Assembly: GCA_963739235.1 (NCBI GenBank)
Contig: CAVTZY010000042.1
Coordinates: 310,001-374,000, forward strand
DNA: 64,000 nt
Reading direction: 5' to 3'
From: JAFNAG01 sp963739235
Lineage (GTDB): Bacteria; Acidobacteriota; UBA6911
In this document: positions 26,864-35,158 of the stretch, piece by piece
Numbering within the stretch: the stretch's first letter is position 1
How the letters are laid out: each line of letters starts with the position of its first letter
Made by a program: the position numbers and the translations under genes
Notes under the pieces: generated by a model
Told to the model about the DNA's origin: nothing
The model's database searches: none
Seen by the model: only the letters and a program-made list of their open reading frames with translations

Positions 26864-27100
26864 CTATAGCTTGGCCTTTCTCAGCAATTCCGAGAGCTTG
26901 AAACCGAGGATTGACGCTAAGCCATGCATGACGCCCAAGGTAGGATTCCGTTGTCCCCTTTCGATTCCGCCGACGTACCCAATATCAAGGCCGCAGGCAT
27001 CCGCCAAATCCTGTTGAGTCATTCCTTTCCGCTGGCGCAATACCCTCACCATCCGGCCAAACTCCCTTGACACCTCAGTCGGGGGACGCATGCACTCCAA
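26864..27100 (-). CDS. XRE-family helix-turn-helix regulator
   Basis: 78 aa, nearly all one Cro/C1-type HTH domain: FGRMVRVLRQRKGMTQQDLA, then DIGYVGGIERGQRNPTL and a final FKLSELLRK helix. Proteins of this size are phage- or island-type repressors or R-M control proteins. It is divergent from the zinc-ribbon gene at 27324, with palindromes between them that may be its operators. It is followed by a strong terminator, so it is a single-gene transcript. Confidence 0.88.
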   Translation of the reverse strand: MECMRPPTEVSREFGRMVRVLRQRKGMTQQDLADACGLDIGYVGGIERGQRNPTLGVMHGLASILGFKLSELLRKAKL

Positions 27101-27129
27101 GGTAGTGCCTGCGGGTAAAATCGCGTAAC

Positions 27130-27159
27130 GACTATAGTCACTATCGACTTTTGACGATA
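27130..27159. promoter_or_regulatory. Candidate operators of the XRE regulator
   Basis: Perfect palindrome GACTATAGTC (27130-27139), which overlaps a minus-strand -10-like TATAGT, followed by TATCGACTTTTGACGATA (27142-27159), an imperfect inverted repeat. The position between divergent genes fits autoregulation. Confidence 0.5.
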
Positions 27160-27323
27160 ATTAGTATCTGAGGCTTTGGGCTTGAGCCCTAGCCATTGCG
27201 TGCCGTGCCAGAACCCAGGATTTTAGGCAATCGGGCGGCTAGGTTGCCGGAATCTAATGACGCGCAACTGTCTTATGGGCTCCGGTTGAATTTGGAGCAG
27301 CCTGCCGAGGGGGAAGGCGAACC

Positions 27324-28334
27324 ATGATTACGATTCGCTGCCAGTGCGGAGAAACCTACCACGCAGATGAGCAGCACCTCGGACGCTACATTCCCTGCAA
27401 ATGCGGCAAACTTCTACAAGTAACTGCCGTGCTTCAGCATCCTGATGCTGGCTCCACATGCGACGCAACTCCATCGGCACCTCCTCCACAGCACAAAGAG
27501 AATGCACGGTCGTGGTCGATTCCAACTGCGCGTAATCGCGTCAAGCAAGCCGTTGTGTTGCTGGCGGTCGTTTTTGTGGCGGCCTCAATGATGTGGCGGC
27601 TTATCCAAAATGATCACCCTTCCCAAAATGGTGGCGCGACGGCCTTCTTGTCCGAGAAAAGACCCGCGCCTTCATATCCAGACCCACCGACATGCAATGG
27701 TCAAACAGGAATCCCTGCATCCGTATCATCAGTCAAACCGGTATCTATTCCAAATACGGCTTCCGATTTGCCCCCTTGTCCATCCGAGGCAATCGTGCGC
27801 CCCATGTCAGGCGCAGAATTAGGAGGGAAATATCGCGGCGGTCTCGGCAGACTCACGGTCATTAATGGCACTCAGTACGATGCCGTTTCCGTTTTGCTGG
27901 ATGGTGATTTTGGAATTCCCCTTCGTGCCATTTTTATCCGCAGCGGCGAATCAGGGGCAATGACTAAGGTGCCCGTTGGATCATATAAGGTTTACTTTCA
28001 ACTTGGCACGGATTGGCTCAGAGAACGAAGATTCTGCCAGCCCAAAGGCACCTCTGAGTATGACGAGTTCTTCGATTTTCAAGAATTGGAACTGCCGGGT
28101 GGAACTGAATATTCTGTTATTAAGGTTACCCTGAATCCGGTTCTTGGCGGTACAGCCAAAACTCATGCGGTACCAGATTCAAAATTTATCTTGCCTCCGC
28201 CAGTCGGTGATGAAAAGTGCAAGGGAACCATTATCGAGAAAACGGAACACATCACAGAAAGGGATTACCAGAGCTTTACCAATCGCTTGCGGAACGGACC
28301 GGCCCTATCCAGAGCCGATACGCTTTCTGGATAA
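27324..28334 (+). CDS. Zinc-ribbon membrane-anchored hypothetical protein
   Basis: 336 aa. The N-terminal zinc ribbon has CQCG and CKCG pairs (residues 6-30). A single membrane segment at about 74-90 (AVVLLAVVFVAASMMW) follows a basic linker, and then comes a large domain presumably outside the cytoplasm with LGRLTVINGTQYDAVSVLLDG. A ribbon followed by a TM segment is common in unknown proteins of soil bacteria. A purine-rich GGGGGAAGG precedes the ATG. The protease gene follows 46 bp later, so the two probably form an operon. Confidence 0.65.
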   Translation: MITIRCQCGETYHADEQHLGRYIPCKCGKLLQVTAVLQHPDAGSTCDATPSAPPPQHKENARSWSIPTARNRVKQAVVLLAVVFVAASMMWRLIQNDHPSQNGGATAFLSEKRPAPSYPDPPTCNGQTGIPASVSSVKPVSIPNTASDLPPCPSEAIVRPMSGAELGGKYRGGLGRLTVINGTQYDAVSVLLDGDFGIPLRAIFIRSGESGAMTKVPVGSYKVYFQLGTDWLRERRFCQPKGTSEYDEFFDFQELELPGGTEYSVIKVTLNPVLGGTAKTHAVPDSKFILPPPVGDEKCKGTIIEKTEHITERDYQSFTNRLRNGPALSRADTLSG

Positions 28335-28380
28335 GAGATGAGTGGGGATCGCAGAAACGCAAGAAAAAGGAAGGCCCAAA

Positions 28381-30252
28381 ATGATGACTCAGGAGCGTGG
28401 ATCTGGAAAAGAGCTTTCAAAACGATTACCGAAATTGTCTGTTATGTCCAAGCCTTGGCTTAATCGCGAGAACGGTGTTCATTGCATTTTGATTATATAT
28501 GCTCTTTTTTTCTTTTCTGTCTGCTCTACCGGGATCTCCAATGCAATGCCCGGACAGATGGATGCAATCAAGGAGACAAGGGCTAAGGCAGAAAGAGGCG
28601 ATGCGCGGGCGCAATATGACCTCGGAATGAGGTATGGCAAGGGCGATGGTGTTCCAAGAGACTATGGTGAGGCTCTCATGTGGTTGCGCAAATCTGCCGA
28701 GCAGGGCTATCTTGGGGCACAATATATGCTTGGGATATTGTACGGCAACAGCGAATGGGCACCACGAAACTATCGTGAGGCCGTTAAGTGGCTCCGATTG
28801 GCGGCGGATCGAGATTATGGTCCGGCGCAATCAAGCCTCGGAGATGCGTATAGGCTTGGATGGGGCGGCTCACCTGATTATGCGGAGGCGGCAAGGTGGT
28901 ATCGCAAAGCCGCTGACGACGGGGTTGATAATGCACAGTTTTATCTGGGTTTGTTCTATTCGATAGGCTGGGGTGTTCCGAGGGAGGAAGCTGAAGCAGT
29001 CAAATGGTTTCTCAAGGCAGCAGAGCAGGGGCACGGTCATGCCCAAGCCCTCCTTGCACGCTGTTATATTGAAGGTCGCGGAGTAACCAAAGACCTTGCA
29101 GAGGCATTTAGGTGGTTCAAGAAGGCAGCAGAACAGGGTGATGCTGATGCCCAATTCGAAGTAGGGCTCAAATATCAAAGTGGTGTTGGAGTGTCAAAGG
29201 ACCTCGGGGAGGCGGTCAAGTGGTTTCGCAAGGCTGCGGATCAGGGACAAGCCGAGGCACAAGCTTCCTTGGGTTCGGCCTATGTGTTTGGCTGGGGTGT
29301 TCCGAAGGATTATGTTGAAGCGGCCAAGTGGACCCGCAGAGCCGCAAACCAAGGGAACTCCATGGCGCAATTAAACCACGGATCTGATTTCGCCAACGGG
29401 TTTGGTGTACCGCAGGACTACATCGAGGCATATAAATGGTTTAATCTCGCTGCGGCCAAAGGCGAGAGAACTGCAGCGGAGCAACGACAACAGCTCACCC
29501 GGTCGATGACTAATGATCAGATCGCTGAAGGCCAGCGGCGCTCTGCCTCGTTTGTTGCCAAAAAAGAAACAGCCAGTCCTGGCACCCAGCCTGAAAGCAA
29601 CCCGCCAGCAGTCGCTGCTGTTCCGAAATCAAGTGGCTCAGGTTTTTTTGTCACTGCTGACGGCTATTTCCTCACCAATTTCCATGTTGTCGCAGATTCT
29701 TCCCAAATTGTCGTGCAGACAGCACAAGGTACCTTTCCTGCAAAGCTAGTCAAGTCGGATGCAGCAAATGATCTTGCTATTCTCAAAGTCTCCGGCACCT
29801 TCAAGGCGTTACCTCTCGCGGCGAGCCGTGGAGTCAAGCTCGGCGATTCCATATTTACGATTGGTTTCCCGAACATTCAGGTGCAAGGCATCGAGCCCAA
29901 GATGACGCGAGGTGAGATCAATAGCATGGCCGGAATTCAGGACGATCCGCGCTACTTTCAGGTCAGCACGCCCGTGCAGCCCGGCAACTCAGGGGGGCCG
30001 CTTGTCGATCAATATGGAAATGTGGTGGGAATTGTCACACTCCGTCTAGATGATTTGAAGACATTGAGAGTCACGGGCTCCCTCCCCCAAAATGTCAATT
30101 ATGCGCTCAAAGGCTCTTTTATCACGGCATTTTTGGAAACTGTGCCGGAGGCTGTTACGAAGCTGTTAGCGCCTCGCCCATCTATAATCCGAAAATCGGC
30201 AGATGTGGTGAAGGAGGTGCAGAGTGCAACTGCACTCGTTTTGGTTTATTAA
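28381..30252 (+). CDS. Sel1-repeat / trypsin-like serine protease fusion
   Basis: About 623 aa from ATG 28381 (AAGGAAGG 7 bp upstream; the frame opens earlier at a GTG). A membrane or signal segment at about residues 35-52 is followed by nine or so Sel1 repeats (pattern AEQGHGHAQALLA..Y..G.GV..D). A short linker leads to a Deg/trypsin-like peptidase with H in NFHVV, D in NDLAILK and S in PGNSGGPL, so the triad is complete. No PDZ domain is visible. It is likely periplasmic, with the repeats selecting clients. The association with an integrative island is unusual. Confidence 0.85.
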   Translation: MMTQERGSGKELSKRLPKLSVMSKPWLNRENGVHCILIIYALFFFSVCSTGISNAMPGQMDAIKETRAKAERGDARAQYDLGMRYGKGDGVPRDYGEALMWLRKSAEQGYLGAQYMLGILYGNSEWAPRNYREAVKWLRLAADRDYGPAQSSLGDAYRLGWGGSPDYAEAARWYRKAADDGVDNAQFYLGLFYSIGWGVPREEAEAVKWFLKAAEQGHGHAQALLARCYIEGRGVTKDLAEAFRWFKKAAEQGDADAQFEVGLKYQSGVGVSKDLGEAVKWFRKAADQGQAEAQASLGSAYVFGWGVPKDYVEAAKWTRRAANQGNSMAQLNHGSDFANGFGVPQDYIEAYKWFNLAAAKGERTAAEQRQQLTRSMTNDQIAEGQRRSASFVAKKETASPGTQPESNPPAVAAVPKSSGSGFFVTADGYFLTNFHVVADSSQIVVQTAQGTFPAKLVKSDAANDLAILKVSGTFKALPLAASRGVKLGDSIFTIGFPNIQVQGIEPKMTRGEINSMAGIQDDPRYFQVSTPVQPGNSGGPLVDQYGNVVGIVTLRLDDLKTLRVTGSLPQNVNYALKGSFITAFLETVPEAVTKLLAPRPSIIRKSADVVKEVQSATALVLVY

Positions 30253-30661
30253 GTACCCTCTGCGGTTTCCCAGGCTCACGGTCTTCCAGGGATCGGTCTA
30301 ACCGTTGGACGGTTGACACACTCCCATTGTCATCGGGGGCTAGGAGAGCATACCGGTCGACGATTATTTGATTCTGGAATTGTTCGTCAAACCGAATGCA
30401 TCCAGGATCTGAGCAGGTCGATTGCCACGCACTGCGCAACTCCCCTCATTCCTCCGCCGGTGCCTGGAAGAACACCTTGACCTGCACCTTGATTCTTACG
30501 CTGTGATCCCCAGCGGGTCCTGGTTGGCATCAATCCGGTGACACGCTGACAAAGTCGATTCCAACTTGCAAAACCGTGAGGCATTGTCATAGGCTACCGT
30601 TGTTGCGGAGCACGCCACAGCACATATACAATTTCCCATCTCCGCACGGAAAGGCATAATC
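30253..30661. other. Non-coding spacer
   Basis: About 410 bp without a credible gene. It contains the palindrome at 30296-30310. No other structure was seen. Confidence 0.4.
30296..30310. repeat. GTCTAACCGTTGGAC palindrome, site e
   Basis: Exact 15-bp copy of the sequence at 23589-23603, again intergenic. Confidence 0.5.
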
Positions 30662-31024
30662 ATGGATAAGCGAATTCTCGAACTTGCACTTGAAGCACTT
30701 CACAAACGGATGGCCGCAGTTGACGCTGAAATTCAATCAATCCAAACCCAGTTGGAGGGCGGGACCAAAACCAAATCCGTTGCCCCTGCCGCCGGAAAGC
30801 GGAAAACTAAAACCGCTGCCCAACGCAAAGCTCAAAGCAAAACAATGAAAAAGATTTGGGCAGAGAAAAGGGCCAAAAGAGTCCAGGCTGCGAAGAAGGC
30901 GACTCCGTCAAAGCCGAAGAAAGGGCCAAGTGCCGCAGCGAGGAAGGCACAAAGTGAGAGGATGAAGGCGTACTGGGCAAAGACAAGGGCTGCGAAGTCG
31001 AAGAGGCGCAAAAAGCCAGCATGA
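30662..31024 (+). CDS. Lysine/alanine-rich small protein with an internal repeat
   Basis: 120 aa. The first 35 residues form an amphipathic helix (LALEALHKRMAAVDAEIQSI). The rest is Lys/Ala rich with two matching segments, KAQSKTMKKIWAEKRA and KAQSERMKAYWAKTRA, resembling short NUMOD-like DNA-contact helices. It is likely to bind nucleic acid. GGAAAGG lies 9 bp before the ATG. Composition alone also fits a histone-like tail. No family assignment is safe. Confidence 0.6.
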   Translation: MDKRILELALEALHKRMAAVDAEIQSIQTQLEGGTKTKSVAPAAGKRKTKTAAQRKAQSKTMKKIWAEKRAKRVQAAKKATPSKPKKGPSAAARKAQSERMKAYWAKTRAAKSKRRKKPA

Positions 31025-31168
31025 TTACTGATCTGAAGAGGGAAGCCGCCAAGAATAAGAAGGTGGGAGGCGGCGTGGCAGAAACCCCACGTATCAAATT
31101 GGCGGGGCTATTATCGTCGTAAGACGCTTCATGGTCGTATCGGATGAAAGGCATAGGAGTGCCTGCCA

Positions 31169-32104
31169 ATGGTCAAAACAATGAAGCGGCATGAATGGTG
31201 GCAGCACGTGTATCGTCAACGCCGCTACTTGGAACACGCCAAAGCTGAGGAGATTAAACAACGGTTGCAGGACCTAATGGACAATCTCAGCTACTTCAAC
31301 GAAGAAGGCAAAATTGTGATGAAGAATCCACTCGAAGAAGGTGAGTGGGAACTCTTCACCCACGTTCTCGAAGAGCTTAAGCTTCGAGGTGAAGTCGTCG
31401 GGCCGGAACTTATCCAAGGTGCTCATTTTGGTGGACGACGATATGTTAGCTGCAAAAGAGCCGCCCAATTGTGGAAGGGATATGGCTTACCACAAGGTAC
31501 CTATCTGCTAAAGTTCAGCAAGCTAAAATACCTTCGACCGTTACTGAATGCGGGCAGTCTCCGGGTCGCACCGGCAAGCTTTTATCATGACCCGTCGCTC
31601 AACTTCTCTATCCGTGATAAAGAACTTGAATTCACTGAAGAATTGTACGGCGCAAAGGTTCACTACCCGCCCGATCAGGACTTCAGTGTTCCAAAGGACC
31701 AGTGGATCGAAATGCCGGTGATCGGCAACGTCAAATCTGTGGTGCGTTCGGACGGCGATTACTACATCGCCTGTTTCTCAAGCCAATACGAGTATCGTTT
31801 GTACGACGACTTCGAGGCGGAAGCCTGTCTGGTCATTCGTGACATCGGTCGATTTGCCAAATCCCTTCAAGTTCGGGTGGAGGAAATGCTTCCCGGATGG
31901 AAGTTTTCCTTTGGTGGCGTGGACTACCGAGACCCGTATCATCCCAATCCCAAAGTGAACATCTTTTTTTGCAAGCACTTTCGTTACGCCTATCAGAAAG
32001 AGTTTCGGTTTGTGTGGGAGCCGCCCCCCAAACAAGAGGTACTGAAACCCATCCACCTGGAGCTTGGCCCGCTAAAGGACTATTGCGAGTTGCTCTGTTT
32101 GTGA
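31169..32104 (+). CDS. Hypothetical protein, possibly DUF2971-like
   Basis: 311 aa. The central part has LRVAPASFYHDPSLNFSIRD and YYIACFSSQYEYRLYDDFEA, a pattern reminiscent of DUF2971 proteins (NDP-box then C-F-S). That assignment is tentative. No membrane segment. AGGAG lies 9-10 bp before the ATG at 31169. It lies directly upstream of hsdMSR on the same strand with 199 bp between, and DUF2971-like genes are often found with defence genes, so it may be an accessory of this locus. Confidence 0.55.
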   Translation: MVKTMKRHEWWQHVYRQRRYLEHAKAEEIKQRLQDLMDNLSYFNEEGKIVMKNPLEEGEWELFTHVLEELKLRGEVVGPELIQGAHFGGRRYVSCKRAAQLWKGYGLPQGTYLLKFSKLKYLRPLLNAGSLRVAPASFYHDPSLNFSIRDKELEFTEELYGAKVHYPPDQDFSVPKDQWIEMPVIGNVKSVVRSDGDYYIACFSSQYEYRLYDDFEAEACLVIRDIGRFAKSLQVRVEEMLPGWKFSFGGVDYRDPYHPNPKVNIFFCKHFRYAYQKEFRFVWEPPPKQEVLKPIHLELGPLKDYCELLCL

Positions 32105-32303
32105 GGAAAGCGTGAACCAATCACCGCGTCTGTGTCACCGGCCACCGCATCCGTGAAAGTTTCTGTTCACCGCCCGCAAGTCGAAATTGCCTGTGGCTTG
32201 CCCCACAAGGGAATCCTGTCGAAATCTGGTGGATTCTGGCTTATATTCAGGACGCTCTTGCCCCCGAACCGGCAGGATCTTCCTGACATCAGAAGGCGGA
32301 ATA

Positions 32304-33860
32304 ATGGCCCAGAATAATAACCAGATCGAGGCCCGGCTCTGGAGTGCTGCGGATGAGCTACGGGCCAACAGCAAACTGAAGTCTTCAGAGTACTCGGTTC
32401 CGGTGCTCGGACTGATCTTTCTCCGGTATGCGGATCACAAGTTTAGTGCCGCAGAGGCGCAGCTCGCGGGAAAGAGCGCTGGAAGGCGGCGGATCGGTCC
32501 AGCGGATTATCAGGCGCTCGGCGTCCTCTACCTGCCGGAAAAGGCCCGGTTCTCGAACCTGCTCCAGCTCCCGGAGGATTCCAACGTTGGACAAGCGATC
32601 AATGAGGCCATGAAGGCGATCGAGGCCGAGAATCCCGACCTGAAGGATGTCCTGCCCAAATTTTACAATCGCCTTGAAAATGCCACGCTTTCCGAGCTGC
32701 TGAAGCTGATGAACTCCATTGCCATGGATATCGAGGGTGATGCCTTCGGCAAAATCTATGAGTACTTCCTTGGCAGCTTCGCCATGAGCGAGGGGCAGAA
32801 GGGCGGCGAATTCTTTACGCCCGCATGCATCGTCAAACTCATCGTTGGGATCATAGAACCATTCAAAGGGCGGATTCTGGACCCAGCATGTGGATCGGGC
32901 GGCATGTTTGCACAGAGCGCCCGTTTCGTAGAGGAGCATAAGAAAAATCCCGGTGCGGAGATCAGCATCTATGGGCAGGAGCGCGTTGCTGAAACCGTTC
33001 GGCTGGCGAAAATGAATCTGGCGGTTCACGGCCTCGCCGGTGATATTCGTCAAGGCAATACCTATTACGAGGATCTCCACGCCAGCGCAGCGGGTGGAGG
33101 CAAGTTTGATTTCGTCATGGCAAATCCGCCCTTCAACGTGGATAGGGTGGACAAGGAGCAGCTCAAGGATAACCCGCGTTTTCCGTTTGGAATGCCCCGG
33201 ACAGACAACGCCAACTATCTTTGGATTCAAATCTTCTACAGCGCACTGAACGCGACAGGTCGGGCAGGCTTTGTTATGGCCAACTCAGCCTCTGATGCCC
33301 GAGGCTCGGAACAGGAGATTAGAAGGAGGCTCATCGAAGCACGGGCCGTGGACGTGATGGTTTCGGTCGGCTCAAACTTTTTCTATACCGTAACCCTCCC
33401 CTGCACCCTCTGGTTTTTTGACCGGGGAAAGAAAAAGAGCAGTCGTGCCGACAAAGTTCTTTTCATTGATGCCCGACACATCTTTAGGCAGGTTGACCGC
33501 GCCCACCGTGACTGGACGCCCGAGCAGGTGGAATTTTTGGCCAACATCGCACGGCTATATCGCGGAGAGAAGCCCGAGGACTTACATGGGGGGGCGGCGC
33601 TTCTCATGGAGCAGTTCCCGGACAGGAAATACGTGGATGTCGCTGGTTTATGTAAGGTTGCCACGGTCGATGAAATTGAAGCACAGGGGTGGAGTCTCAA
33701 TCCTGGGAGATACGTGGGTGTGGCCGAACGCGCCGAAGACGATGGCGACTTCTTCGAACGGCTGGAGGCTCTGAACGAGGAGCTGGAGGCGCTTAATTCC
33801 GAGGCACGCGAACTGGAGCAGCAGATCGCAGAGAACTCTGCTGAAATTCTAGGAATATGA
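32304..33860 (+). CDS. hsdM: Type I restriction-modification methyltransferase subunit
   Basis: N6-adenine methyltransferase that works with HsdS to modify, and with HsdR to restrict. 518 aa from ATG 32304, chosen because AAGGCGG precedes it and the protein then starts with the usual helical N-domain (ARLWSAADELRANSK). Motif I DPACGSGGMF and the catalytic NPPF in VMANPPFNVD are intact. The stop overlaps the hsdS start as ATGA. The palindrome TCCAACGTTGGA at 32580-32591 lies within the coding region. Confidence 0.96.
   Translation: MAQNNNQIEARLWSAADELRANSKLKSSEYSVPVLGLIFLRYADHKFSAAEAQLAGKSAGRRRIGPADYQALGVLYLPEKARFSNLLQLPEDSNVGQAINEAMKAIEAENPDLKDVLPKFYNRLENATLSELLKLMNSIAMDIEGDAFGKIYEYFLGSFAMSEGQKGGEFFTPACIVKLIVGIIEPFKGRILDPACGSGGMFAQSARFVEEHKKNPGAEISIYGQERVAETVRLAKMNLAVHGLAGDIRQGNTYYEDLHASAAGGGKFDFVMANPPFNVDRVDKEQLKDNPRFPFGMPRTDNANYLWIQIFYSALNATGRAGFVMANSASDARGSEQEIRRRLIEARAVDVMVSVGSNFFYTVTLPCTLWFFDRGKKKSSRADKVLFIDARHIFRQVDRAHRDWTPEQVEFLANIARLYRGEKPEDLHGGAALLMEQFPDRKYVDVAGLCKVATVDEIEAQGWSLNPGRYVGVAERAEDDGDFFERLEALNEELEALNSEARELEQQIAENSAEILGI
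32580..32591. repeat. TCCAACGTTGGA palindrome inside hsdM, site c
   Basis: Perfect 12-bp member of the island palindrome group. It may be coincidental because it is within a gene. Confidence 0.3.
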
Positions 33861-35158
33861 GTACCGAATGCGTCTTAAAGGATTTGATCGAATTTTCTAG
33901 AGATGGTGAATGGGGTGAAAGCGAAACATTCGACGAAGCTGTCGAAATGGCCGCTATCCGAGGGACTGATTTCGAGAGTGTTCGAGGTGGTAATCTCAGC
34001 ACCGTACCAACTCGCTATATCAGGAAAGCCGCCACCAAACTTAAGACGCTCATGGGCGGGGAGATTCTAATAGAAGCCGCAGGCGGCTCGAAGGGTCAGA
34101 TTACTGGGCGAACGATTTTTCTCAAGCCAACAACAGTATGGCGTTTTGGGAAGCCAGTCACATGCGCCAGTTTTAGTCGGTTCATTCGTCTCAAAGAAAA
34201 CAAGGGCATAGAAAAGCGTTACGTTTTTTGGTACTTGCAGCATCTGTATCATGCTGGCTTCATGAATCAATATCATACCCAACACACCGGAGTCTCACGT
34301 TTTCAATGGACTACGTTTTCAGAACGACAGCCCATAAGACTCCCATCGCTTTCCAATCAGCGAAAGATCTCCGCCATCCTCTCTGCCTACGACGACCTGA
34401 TCGAGAACAACCTGCGGCGAATCAAGATTCTGGAGGAGATGGCCCAGTCCCTCTACCGCGAGTGGTTCGTCAAGTTCCGCTTCCCTGGCCACGAAAAAAT
34501 CCGCATGGTCGACTCGTCCCTTGGCAAAATACCGGAAGGTTGGGATCTGAAGCCAATCGGCGAGGTAATTGAAACACTTGGAGGCGGAACGCCATCGACG
34601 AAGAATCCAGAGTTTTGGCAGGGAGGGGACGTGACTTGGTTCACACCTTCCGATCTGACAGCGAGTGGCGCTATGTTCATTTCAGATTCAGCCAAGAAGA
34701 TCACACGGCTTGGTTTGGAGAAGAGTTCGGCCCACCTATTCCCTTCTTTCTCGGTGATGATGACCAGTCGAGCCACAATTGGCGTAACGGCAGTGAATAC
34801 CAAAGAGGCTTGCACCAATCAGGGTTTTATCATCTGCATCCCCAATGAACGGATCTCAATTTTTCAGATCCTTTTCTGGATCGCAGAGAATAAAGACAGA
34901 ATCATCAGCGTGGCATCGGGAGCTACTTACAAAGAGATCAACCGATCTGAGTTCAGGGAATTTCCGATCCTTGTCCCACCTCCAGTCGTGAACAGGCAGT
35001 TCGTGAATCTGATGTCGCCACTTTGTGGGCATGTTGAAATCCTCCAAGCCAAAAATGTCAACCTTCGCCAAACCCGTGACCTCCTCCTGCCCAAGCTGAT
35101 ATCTGGTGAAGTGGATGTTTCAGGACTCGACATCAAGGTTCCAGAGGAGGCTATGTGA
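33857..35158 (+). CDS. hsdS: Type I restriction-modification specificity subunit
   Basis: 433 aa with two target recognition domains and two conserved helical spacers. The central spacer LPSLSNQRKISAILSAYDDLIENNLRRI (key parts QRKISAILSAYDDLI and NNLRRI) sits at about 155-185. The second TRD begins LGKIPEGWDLKPIGEV near 222, and the C-terminal helix LRQTRDLLLPKLISGEVDV is typical. Two different TRDs imply a bipartite asymmetric target that cannot be read from sequence. It overlaps hsdM (ATGA) and hsdR (GTGA), so all three are translationally coupled. Confidence 0.95.
   Translation: MSTECVLKDLIEFSRDGEWGESETFDEAVEMAAIRGTDFESVRGGNLSTVPTRYIRKAATKLKTLMGGEILIEAAGGSKGQITGRTIFLKPTTVWRFGKPVTCASFSRFIRLKENKGIEKRYVFWYLQHLYHAGFMNQYHTQHTGVSRFQWTTFSERQPIRLPSLSNQRKISAILSAYDDLIENNLRRIKILEEMAQSLYREWFVKFRFPGHEKIRMVDSSLGKIPEGWDLKPIGEVIETLGGGTPSTKNPEFWQGGDVTWFTPSDLTASGAMFISDSAKKITRLGLEKSSAHLFPSFSVMMTSRATIGVTAVNTKEACTNQGFIICIPNERISIFQILFWIAENKDRIISVASGATYKEINRSEFREFPILVPPPVVNRQFVNLMSPLCGHVEILQAKNVNLRQTRDLLLPKLISGEVDVSGLDIKVPEEAM

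Noticed and set aside
30182..30590. Minus-strand ORFs after the protease gene
   Set aside because: No RBS, no family features, overlapping each other; treated as non-coding.
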